A stretch of DNA of 5,511 nt, from positions 1-5,511 of the forward strand of contig CAZFVY010000190.1 of assembly GCA_964522665.1 (NCBI GenBank), given 5' to 3'. Shown piece by piece: positions 1-4,863 of this stretch. A model generated the notes under the pieces. The model worked only from the letters and a program-made list of their open reading frames with translations, did not search any database and was not told where the DNA came from. This DNA is from CAZFVY01 sp964522665 (lineage in GTDB: Bacteria > Verrucomicrobiota > Verrucomicrobiia > Limisphaerales > CAZFVY01). The position numbers were made by a program, and so were the translations under genes. Position 1 is the stretch's first letter, and every line of letters begins with the position of its first letter.

Positions 1-231
1 GGATGGTGGAGGCGGCGGGAGTTGAACCCGCGTCCTTGGCAAATGAACCAGCCGCGACTACATGCTTAGTCAGATGAGAGTTCTCGGCGACCCGATGACG
101 ATCTGACGCGAATCGGATCTACCTAGTCCGCAGAAAATATTTCGGCCGTGGACGCGCGGGCGCCGCCCCAAACCTAACCTGCTGTCGCGTTCGTCCACCT
201 CAGCAGGTGTCAGGTGGCGAACGTCGCGGAC

Positions 232-261
232 TTAGGCCGCGAGTGCTAGTTCTTGATTAGC
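232..261 (-). other. tmRNA proteolysis-tag reading frame (ANQELALAA)
   Basis: The ten codons from GCT to TAA inside the tmRNA encode Ala-Asn-Gln-Glu-Leu-Ala-Leu-Ala-Ala followed by stop. The ALAA-type end is the classical ClpXP degron. The resume codon GCT is preceded by U at -6 and A at -4, the bases known to set the resume point in tmRNAs. The same frame is open further upstream, so a longer tag is formally possible. A 9-residue tag beginning with Ala fits the family better. The other two frames give no hydrophobic AA-type end. Confidence 0.85.
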
Positions 262-272
262 AGTTGATCTTT

Positions 273-301
273 GGTTCGATTTTTAACGAGGCCAACGAAC
301 C
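273..301 (-). other. tmRNA pseudoknot PK1 stem
   Basis: GGTTCG (301-296 on the minus strand) pairs perfectly with CGAACC (278-273), enclosing a 17-nt loop that contains TTAAAAA. It lies 11 nt upstream of the resume codon, where PK1 sits in known tmRNAs and is needed for correct resumption. The second stem of the pseudoknot was not resolved by eye. Confidence 0.6.
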
Positions 302-371
302 ATCCTCGGCATGCCGCCTCTGGCGTATCTCCCAAGTCGAAACCAGTACGCCCCCATCAAGGTGCAAGCCC

Positions 372-400
372 ACTATCGCCGCAACGCGGCGACACGTCAA
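372..400 (-). promoter_or_regulatory. Putative sigma70-type promoter of ssrA
   Basis: On the minus strand a TTGACG -35 box (400-395) is followed after 17 bases by GATAGT (377-372), a 4/6 match to the -10 consensus. Transcription would start near 365, leaving a leader of about 10 nt before the mature tmRNA 5' end at 355. That is consistent with the known RNase P trimming of tmRNA precursors. The spacer contains a perfect inverted repeat, described as a separate entry. The boxes and spacing are seen in the sequence; promoter activity is inferred. Confidence 0.6.
376..392. repeat. Inverted repeat within the ssrA promoter spacer
   Basis: TCGCCGC-AAC-GCGGCGA is a perfect 7+7 inverted repeat with a 3-nt centre. 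It fills the DNA between the -35 and -10 boxes proposed for ssrA. It could be an operator, or simply a GC-rich coincidence in a GC-rich genome. Confidence 0.5.
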
Positions 401-662
401 GGGTGAGAATCTCGCGGGCAGGGCTATTGCACTCAAGTCCTAAAGCCACAGACAGTTGCAATGGAACCCAGCGTCAATCCGTCTCTTATGATTCGGTGGC
501 GATTTGCCGAAAACATCCCCTCGGCGCTCCGTCACGGCTCGGCGGAGCCTCGCCCCACTCCAATGGTAAGTAACCGTTGCCGCTTGCGTCGGCTGGAATG
601 TTCTCCGTTGGCGCAAAAGCCCAACTGCGCCACTAACTTTCTCCGTTCTTGCCTTCGTAGGC
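401..662. other. Gene-free intergenic stretch between ssrA promoter and esterase
   Basis: I see no credible gene here. The short open frames on either strand have no recognisable motifs and are Arg/Pro/Ser-rich, as expected from GC-rich noncoding DNA. The stretch holds two small hairpins. One is a 5-bp GGCTC/GAGCC stem at 536-549, inside a structured GC-rich run at about 521-554. The other is a 7-bp stem at 609-632 that may end esterase transcription. Confidence 0.5.
609..632 (-). terminator. Hairpin downstream of the esterase gene, possible terminator
   Basis: TGGCGCA and TGCGCCA form a 7-bp stem with a 10-nt loop, starting about 30 nt after the esterase stop codon. There is no U-run after it on the minus strand, so it is not a canonical intrinsic terminator. 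It could instead stabilise the mRNA 3' end. Confidence 0.3.
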
Positions 663-2153
663 TCAATGAGCCGAGGGCACGTCCGAGACCGCCAGTCTTA
701 AGCCCGGGCCTTTGAAATAGCGCCCGGCAAACGTCAGGAACGCCGGCCAGTTGGGACCGTCCGTATGGCCGCCCGAATGACGGCGGAAAGCGATGTCGCC
801 GTCGATTAAGGAGGTTTCCGGCGCCGGAAAGAGGTCCGTGCCCAAGTCCTTTTTTCCGAGCAGACGATAGACCGGCCCGGCGCCCACCGCGGCCATGAAC
901 ATGCCCTGGGGATCGGCAAAGCCGTCGCCGGCGAAACCGCCCGCCGGAGAGCCCGAACCGATGAAGACCGGACGCGGCGCGCACAACGCGATCAACTCGT
1001 GTCCGTCCACCGGCAGATCGCGGCCGGTCAGTGGGCCGGCGTATTTGATGAAATTGCCCGCGTACCAATGATACGCCTCCCACCACGTGGCGTTCTCGAT
1101 GACCTCGCCGTAGTTGCGGCGATTGATCTTGGCGCCTCCCTGACCCGAGGAACTGGCGTAAAGGATGGCAAAACGGGGATCGTAAGCCATCGCGACGATG
1201 GCGGTTTTGCCCCAGCGGGAATGGCCTTCCAGACCGACGCGCTTGGCATCGACGGCTTTGTCGGTTTCAAAGTAATCGAGCGCGCGGCTCGCGCCCCAAG
1301 CCCAAGCCTTCAGCACGCCCCAGTCGTCCACCTTGCGCGGGCGGCCCTGGTTGCAGAGTCCGATGATGCCGGTGGTCAACCCGGAACCGCCGTCGGCCTG
1401 GATGCTATACGTGCTCAACGTCGCGAACCCCCAACCGTTGCTCAACACCGTGGCCTGCCAGGCCGGCAGTCCGCGATTTCCGAAGAATCCCGGCCCCGGC
1501 CCGAACCGCCGCGGCGCCTCGATCCCCGGAACGACGAACCCCATCGGCGGCGGACCGTTCGTGCTGGGGCCGCCGCCGTAGGGCGGATGGCCGCTCACGA
1601 CGACGCTGCCACTGCCGGGGCTGAGCACGAGAATGACCGGTGACGGCCCCGCCGCGTCGGCCGGCAGCGTCAGCGTGAGCTGGATGGTTAGCGAGATATT
1701 GGTGTAACGGGAATTGTCCACGTGACCGCGCAATTCTTTTTCGACGACGTGAAAACTGGACGTGGCGTTGGTGACCACGCGATTGGTCACGCTGGCGACC
1801 TCCCATTTCACTTTGGGCGTCACCCGCGGCGTCCGCCCGTAGATCTCGCGGTCGAATTGCTCGAGGATTTCCGGTCGGCGCCGGTTCCACCATTGTCGGG
1901 CGGTTGTGACCTTTTTGCCGTTGTTCAAGGTCAGCGGGTCGGGCAGGTCGGGATAGGGATTGGCCTTGGATTCGTCGTAGTTGCTCACCCGACTCCGACG
2001 GAACTCGGTCACGTGCAAAAGGTCCATCAGCCGTTGATGATCCTCGGACGCCGAGAAGTCGGCCGGCGGCGGAAGAGCCCCGGACGCGGCGAACGCCCTG
2101 ACGCCGGAGACCAGCGCGATGATCGTCGCCACGATAGGCGGCAACCGCCTCAT
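663..2153 (-). CDS. Secreted CE15-family (glucuronoyl esterase-like) alpha/beta hydrolase
   Basis: Probably an exported esterase that cleaves ester links between glucuronoxylan and lignin, or a related polysaccharide ester. With the ATG at 2153 the protein is 496 aa. It starts with a clear signal peptide: n-region MRRLPP, a hydrophobic core and a cut near RAFA. The nucleophile elbow GHSRWGKTA has Ser at about 312, and matches the bacterial CE15 pattern GHSRxGK. The SSSGQGGAK strand follows at about 334-342, then WWEAYHWY, then PVDGHELIALCAPRP (candidate acid Asp383), then GGHTDGPNWP with the likely catalytic His463. At the fungal Glu position (E-S-G-x-G-G) this protein has Ser. Residues about 180-229 form a Gly/Pro-rich insertion. 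In-frame starts at 2198 (ATG) and 2270 (GTG) also exist; none has a good ribosome site. A candidate promoter at 2249-2277 excludes 2270. The family call is by motif only; an acetyl-xylan-esterase-like role is the alternative. Confidence 0.85.
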   Translation of the reverse strand: MRRLPPIVATIIALVSGVRAFAASGALPPPADFSASEDHQRLMDLLHVTEFRRSRVSNYDESKANPYPDLPDPLTLNNGKKVTTARQWWNRRRPEILEQFDREIYGRTPRVTPKVKWEVASVTNRVVTNATSSFHVVEKELRGHVDNSRYTNISLTIQLTLTLPADAAGPSPVILVLSPGSGSVVVSGHPPYGGGPSTNGPPPMGFVVPGIEAPRRFGPGPGFFGNRGLPAWQATVLSNGWGFATLSTYSIQADGGSGLTTGIIGLCNQGRPRKVDDWGVLKAWAWGASRALDYFETDKAVDAKRVGLEGHSRWGKTAIVAMAYDPRFAILYASSSGQGGAKINRRNYGEVIENATWWEAYHWYAGNFIKYAGPLTGRDLPVDGHELIALCAPRPVFIGSGSPAGGFAGDGFADPQGMFMAAVGAGPVYRLLGKKDLGTDLFPAPETSLIDGDIAFRRHSGGHTDGPNWPAFLTFAGRYFKGPGLRLAVSDVPSAH

Positions 2154-2248
2154 CAGAGCAAGCGTACGATGAATCCTACGAATGTTGAGCGAGGACATAA
2201 TTTGAGTCGAAGGCCCGATCGTTTTGTCAGTGAAGAAGTTCGGCCACG

Positions 2249-2277
2249 AGAAAACACAACCCGATTTCACGCGTCAA
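2249..2277 (-). promoter_or_regulatory. Putative promoter of the CE15-like esterase
   Basis: On the minus strand TTGACG (2277-2272) is followed after 17 bases by TTTTCT (2254-2249), a weak 3/6 -10 box. Initiation near 2242 would give a leader of about 44 nt to the ATG at 2198, or about 90 nt to the preferred ATG at 2153. The -35 hexamer is identical to the one proposed for ssrA. Confidence 0.3.
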
Positions 2278-2508
2278 GGCGCATCGCGGCCGAAGCCAGG
2301 GCAAACGGATCGACACCTCGCGCGCTCTCCCTTCGCAGGCGAGCCTGAAAGATTTGCGCTATTCGGTCGCCTCCCCGGGTAGCGGTTGCCGCGCAAGCCG
2401 GGGCTTTACGGCGGAATCCCGGTCGGATTCCTTCGCTTTGAAGCGCGAGATTACCGACTGAGATTGGCGTTCCTCGAGACATTGCTCGGACGATTGGATT
2501 TGCCCGGC

Positions 2509-2537
2509 TTGCGAGGCGCCGGGCGCTTTGGTCTATT
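2509..2537 (+). promoter_or_regulatory. Putative promoter of the cupin gene
   Basis: TTGCGA (2509-2514) is followed by a 17-base spacer and TCTATT (2532-2537), a 4/6 -10 match. Initiation near 2544 leaves about 26 nt before the ATG at 2570. It would exclude the upstream TTG start at 2528. The rest of the 2154-2569 divergent gap shows no gene or clear repeat. Confidence 0.3.
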
Positions 2538-2569
2538 CTTGGGCCGACGAACGGTTCGTCTGCGACGTT

Positions 2570-3031
2570 ATGAAAGCCATTCAAGGTTACCATCTCATCA
2601 AACCGGAAGACCTCTTCTGGCGGCCCGCCAACCTGATGAAAATCCCGAACGCGGATTTTCTGGAGCGCACTGGGAGCGAGAATCTCGGCGCGCGCCTCTG
2701 GCGGTTGCCGCCCCAGAGCGCGAACACGCTCCACAAGCATATCCGGGCCGAAGAATTCTATTTCGTGCTCGAAGGCGTGGGGCGCATGCGGGTGGGCGAC
2801 GAAACCTTGACCGTGCCAAAATACGGCGCCGTGCTGGTCGGGCCGGAACAGTTGCGTCAGGTGTTCAATGACACGGAGGCCGAGACGCTCTGGCTCATCG
2901 TCGGCGCACCGGAGGAACTGGAATTGCTCCCCAGCGCGAACACCAAGCCCGACCTCTCGCTCATCTACCCGGTTGACCCGAAGCAACTACCCCCGGAACT
3001 CGCCGGCGCCGCCTGGCCGCCGCCGGGCTGA
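2570..3031 (+). CDS. Small single-domain cupin protein
   Basis: A 153-aa protein with one beta-barrel cupin domain at about residues 38-115. Cupin motif 1 is clear: H55-K-H57, then E62 and G69 with the usual spacing, in LHKHIRAEEFYFVLEG. Two His and one Glu would bind a metal. Motif 2 is degenerate. GAVLVGPEQLRQVFN has Gly86, Pro92 and Asn100, but the usual His ligand is Arg96 (or Gln97), so the metal site has at most three protein ligands. There is no signal peptide, so it is probably cytosolic. Related proteins are annotated as mannose-6-phosphate isomerase-like or sugar-binding cupins; the substrate cannot be told from sequence. The ATG at 2570 is chosen over a TTG at 2528, whose extra 14 residues do not look like cupin and would overlap the likely promoter. 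It is transcribed divergently from the esterase and stands alone. Confidence 0.85.
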   Translation: MKAIQGYHLIKPEDLFWRPANLMKIPNADFLERTGSENLGARLWRLPPQSANTLHKHIRAEEFYFVLEGVGRMRVGDETLTVPKYGAVLVGPEQLRQVFNDTEAETLWLIVGAPEELELLPSANTKPDLSLIYPVDPKQLPPELAGAAWPPPG

Positions 3032-3071
3032 GCGGGCGAAACCAACGATAGGACTTAACCGTGACCGAACC

Positions 3072-3098
3072 TGGCCCGGCGCTAAAATCACCGGGCTA
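3072..3098 (+). terminator. Possible intrinsic terminator after the cupin gene
   Basis: TGGCCCGG (3072-3079) and CCGGGCTA (3091-3098) form an 8-bp stem with one G-U pair around an 11-nt loop rich in A. It begins 41 nt after the cupin stop. Only a short, mixed T-containing tail (atgtcatct) follows, so it is a weak candidate. Confidence 0.35.
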
Positions 3099-3232
3099 AT
3101 GTCATCTGCCCTTCCAAGGCCGCGGCCCATCGGCCCCACATCACTCGGCCCCGCGGTTTCCTGACAACGACTTCCTCGGGGCGCAAATGAGAGTTACCGT
3201 GTCAAGAATTCGGGGGGCGGGGCAAAAAGCGC

Positions 3233-3257
3233 TACCATTTCGGCTCTCCAAATGGTA
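3233..3257. promoter_or_regulatory. Perfect inverted repeat, candidate vapBC operator
   Basis: TACCATTT (3233-3240) and AAATGGTA (3250-3257) are perfect 8-bp arms around a 9-bp centre, ending 12 bases before the preferred antitoxin ATG at 3270. AbrB/MazE-type antitoxins and VapBC complexes are known to repress their own operon by binding such palindromes near the start. The arms are AT-rich in a GC-rich genome, which makes chance less likely. Binding is inferred. Confidence 0.6.
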
Positions 3258-3269
3258 TTAGATGTTGGT

Positions 3270-3557
3270 ATGACAGGCACGATTCAAATCGACAAGGCGG
3301 GTCGCGTAGTACTGCCTAAGCCGTTACGGAAGCAATTCAATCTTGCGGCCGGGGACAAGCTGCGCCTCTCGGTCGAAGGCAACAGCATCAAACTTGAGCC
3401 GACGGAGGCGGGCGGCAAGCTGGTGCGCAAAGGTAGTGTGCTGGTATTTATCGGCGAGTTTTCCGAACCGATCACGACCGCGAGCATCGAGCATTTACTT
3501 GGGGAAGAACGCGAGGCCGGGTTCTCCGTCGCGGCGGGAAAACTGAAAAAGCGATGA
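3270..3557 (+). CDS. vapB: VapB-type antitoxin, AbrB/MazE (SpoVT-AbrB) family
   Basis: A 95-aa antitoxin. Residues about 3-45 form a swapped-hairpin AbrB DNA-binding domain: IQIDKAGRVVLPKPLRKQF, then LAAGDKLRLSVEGNSIKLEP, a near-textbook match. Residues about 46-95 are the tail that would wrap and inhibit the toxin (SVLVFIGEF, then a helix with HLLGEEREAGF). As a dimer it should bind the inverted repeat just upstream, repressing the operon. The ATG at 3270 starts the protein as in relatives. The in-frame ATG at 3252 would add MVLDVG but lies inside the palindrome. No strong Shine-Dalgarno precedes either. Its stop overlaps the toxin start by 4 nt (ATGA), the usual sign of translational coupling. 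Confidence 0.9.
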   Translation: MTGTIQIDKAGRVVLPKPLRKQFNLAAGDKLRLSVEGNSIKLEPTEAGGKLVRKGSVLVFIGEFSEPITTASIEHLLGEEREAGFSVAAGKLKKR

Positions 3558-3988
3558 AGGTATTTCTGGATACCAATCTCCTGGTGGCTGCGTGCGTGGA
3601 AGAACATGAACATCACGCGCGAGCGCTTCCGGTGGTCGAGGCCGTCCACCAAGGCAAACACAAGGGTTTTGTCAGCGCGCACAGTCTCCTGGAAACCTAT
3701 TCGATTCTGACGCGTTTGCCCCGTTCGCCGCGTATCAGTCCTTTGCAGGCGGCGACTCTCGTGGATCAGAATATCGCCAGTCGTTTCACGGTGGTGGCCC
3801 TGACCGCGAAGGAATACCGCCAACTAGCCCAGAAGCTCGGCCGCGAGAGTATCATGGGCGGCCAAGCGTACGACGCCTTGCACCTGGAATGCGCTGCCAA
3901 GAGCGGCGCCGATCGGATTTACACGTTTAACGTCCATCATTTCGCGCGGCTTGGGCGCGGTCTGCCAGCGACGATTTCTGCTCCGTGA
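3554..3988 (+). CDS. vapC: VapC-type PIN-domain ribonuclease toxin
   Basis: A 144-aa PIN-domain protein, the usual VapC length. These toxins are Mg-dependent RNases that cleave tRNA or rRNA when freed from their antitoxin. The acidic centre is visible: D6 in LDTN, E47 in SLLETYS, and D107 in YDALHLECA. The fourth site, usually TxDxxF, reads TFNVHHF, with Asn126 where Asp is common; D120 is nearby. Many PIN proteins tolerate a change at this position, so activity is likely but not assured. It forms a two-gene operon with the AbrB-type antitoxin through an ATGA overlap and would be co-repressed with it. It faces the broken PIN gene at 4484-4111. Confidence 0.93.
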   Translation: MKVFLDTNLLVAACVEEHEHHARALPVVEAVHQGKHKGFVSAHSLLETYSILTRLPRSPRISPLQAATLVDQNIASRFTVVALTAKEYRQLAQKLGRESIMGGQAYDALHLECAAKSGADRIYTFNVHHFARLGRGLPATISAP

Positions 3989-4103
3989 GTCGTAATCTAC
4001 GCGGTGGAAACACGTTCTTCCGCGCTGGCTCGGAGGATTTGAGGATCACGCAACGCGCCGGAGCCGAGCGCTGCCGCCGCGTCAATCAGCCGGGTCGTGG
4101 CGG

Positions 4104-4119
4104 TAGGTGCCTAGGTGCC
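4104..4119. repeat. 8-bp tandem duplication at the end of the broken toxin gene
   Basis: TAGGTGCC occurs twice in tandem (4104-4111 and 4112-4119). On the minus strand this reads GGCACCTAGGCACCTA and creates the TAG stop of the PIN frame right after LPGT. With only one copy the frame would run on for a few more residues (YRHDPAD) before a TGA. Confidence 0.7.
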
Positions 4120-4484
4120 GGGGAGATTGTCAAAATCCCGATCGGAGGATACGCTGGCTACTTTTTCCTCCGCTGCTCTCGGTGCGAGAAACGCGTCGGC
4201 GAAGCCGCTCTTTGCCCGCCGCAGATGGTCCAAGTCGGCCAGGACCTGCCCGGCGTCGCGCAACTTGACGCCAAGCCTCTCCGACGCGACGGCAGCGCCA
4301 CGCGGCAAAAAGAGGTCAGCGTGTAGAAGGTCTCGGCGACGATCACCGGGGAGACGTCGAGCAGATGCTCATCCGCCGCCGTGCGGACGAAGAGTTTGCG
4401 GGCCAACGCCGCCCGGGCGGCCACCTCGCCAGAGAGAAACCGCAGCAAAACGCTGATATCGCCCAGCAGGCGGCGGACATTCAT
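4111..4484 (-). pseudogene. Frameshifted VapC-type PIN-domain toxin
   Basis: Two minus-strand frames together give one PIN protein of about 124 aa. The first part (4484 to about 4307) begins MNVRRLLGDISVLLRFLSGE, where D9 sits at the DTN position (here DIS). It continues through LLDVSPVIVAETFYTLTS with the conserved Glu51. The second part (about 4306 to 4111) reads RGAAVASERLGVKL, then SGFADAFLA with the third Asp, and ends SSDRDFDNLPGT with the fourth. The frames meet at a run of five T on the minus strand (A at 4307-4311). Adding one T would restore TLTSFLPRGAAV. All four acidic residues survive, so the break is recent, a sequencing error or, less likely, programmed. Its residues differ from the intact VapC nearby, so it is not a recent copy of it. 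Confidence 0.85.
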
Positions 4485-4612
4485 CGCAGCCCCACGCCGG
4501 AAGCCTCATCGGCGATGGCGGCGCGGGCGTTTAGCATTCCATGGAATATCCCCATCGTCGCAACCGGTTTCCCTTGTCGCTGAGCTTGGAGAGACCTCGA
4601 TCGCGCCCGCGA
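4481..4612 (-). pseudogene. Open frame ending in an ATGA overlap with the broken toxin, possible antitoxin remnant
   Basis: A minus-strand frame open from 4612 ends in a TGA at 4483-4481 that overlaps the ATG of the broken toxin as ATGA, the same 4-nt coupling seen in the intact vapBC. An internal ATG at 4555 gives 24 residues: MGIFHGMLNARAAIAD, then EASGVGLR. An in-frame stop at 4615-4613 blocks any longer frame. I recognise no AbrB, Phd or RHH fold. It could be the tail of a truncated antitoxin, or chance. The opposite strand of the same DNA also holds a 50-codon open frame (4541-4693). Confidence 0.3.
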
Positions 4613-4693
4613 TCACTGAATTCCGCGGCGCGACCGAGTGAAAATTATCTGGTCAAGTCGATAAACAAGCGGCACGGCACGGTCAAAAAATGA
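4541..4693 (+). other. Orphan 50-codon open frame of doubtful reality
   Basis: ATG at 4541 to TGA at 4691-4693 encodes an Arg/Ser-rich peptide beginning MEYPHRRNRFPLSLSLERPR and ending KSINKRHGTVKK. It has no known motif, no clear ribosome site and a codon pattern rich in CGA and TCG. It overlaps the antisense open frame described at 4481-4612. It could be a small gene, an interspersed intergenic repeat or noncoding DNA. The rest of 4694-4863 holds no gene. Confidence 0.2.
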
Positions 4694-4787
4694 CGCGATC
4701 ATCGCCACTGTTTAGCGGTTCTGAATGGAGAAAGCTGCCAAAGTCGGCGCGGCCGAACCTCAATGGCGACGATGGACTTCATCGCCA

Positions 4788-4816
4788 CCGCTGGCGTTAC
4801 GCCCACCCCGCTGGCG
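4788..4816. repeat. Direct repeat CCGCTGGCG
   Basis: The 9-mer CCGCTGGCG occurs at 4788-4796 and again at 4808-4816, with start points 20 bp apart. The repeat runs into the hairpin next to the korB 3' end. It is probably part of a small intergenic repeat unit; function unknown. Confidence 0.4.
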
Positions 4817-4836
4817 GGGCGAGATTTCGCCCCACC
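4813..4836 (-). terminator. Strong hairpin downstream of the korB-like gene
   Basis: On the minus strand GGTGGGGCGA-AATC-TCGCCCCGCC makes a 10-bp stem (one T-G wobble) closed by a tetraloop, starting about 27 nt after the korB stop. No U-run follows, so it may act as a Rho-aided terminator or as a 3'-end stabiliser rather than a classical intrinsic terminator. Confidence 0.5.
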
Positions 4837-4863
4837 GTTGCTCTTCCTGCCCCGCCCACCGGG

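Larger units (their letters stand above)
4..355 (-). ncRNA. ssrA: tmRNA (transfer-messenger RNA), one-piece
   Basis: This RNA rescues ribosomes stalled on broken mRNAs and tags the unfinished protein for proteolysis, working with SmpB. Read on the minus strand, the 5' end begins GGGGGCG (355-349) and pairs with CGCCTCC (14-8) to form a 7-bp acceptor stem with one G-U pair. A discriminator A and an encoded CCA (6-4) follow. The T arm carries GTTCAACTC, and the near-3' segment contains the family hallmark GACTAAGCATGTAG (about 72-59). The 5' part has TGGTTTCGACTTGGG (344-330), the conserved D-loop-like region. The tag reading frame lies at 261-232. Both tRNA-like halves are in order in one 352-nt transcript, so this is not a permuted two-piece form. 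It lies downstream of the esterase gene on the same strand but has its own promoter. The smpB partner is not in the window. Confidence 0.97.

Noticed and set aside
4..40. Apparent 3' end of a tRNA on the minus strand
   Set aside because: The T arm and CCA belong to the tmRNA. No anticodon arm of normal tRNA length follows, and the 5' acceptor strand is 340 nt away at 349-355.
532..1893. Several long open frames overlapping the esterase on both strands (for example 999-1643 plus, 1405-1893 minus, 532-1086 minus)
   Set aside because: Arg/Pro/Ala-rich translations with no motif, fully overlapping a gene with clear CE15 motifs. They are shadows of a high-GC coding region.
2267..2986. A 239-aa minus-strand open frame opposite the cupin
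   Set aside because: It mirrors the cupin codon pattern in antisense and spans the divergent promoter region. The plus-strand frame has a clear cupin HxH-E-G motif.
3284..3823. A 179-aa minus-strand open frame opposite vapBC
   Set aside because: Antisense to two well-supported genes, with no recognisable domain.
4028..4069. GCTCGG / CCGAGC as a terminator after vapC
   Set aside because: A 6-bp stem with a 30-nt loop and no U-run is too weak to call.
4290..4320. Programmed ribosomal frameshift in the second toxin
   Set aside because: A 5-T run followed by GCC has no visible slippery heptamer with a stimulatory structure, and programmed shifting is not an established feature of VapC genes. 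Not excluded, but less likely than a mutation or sequencing error.
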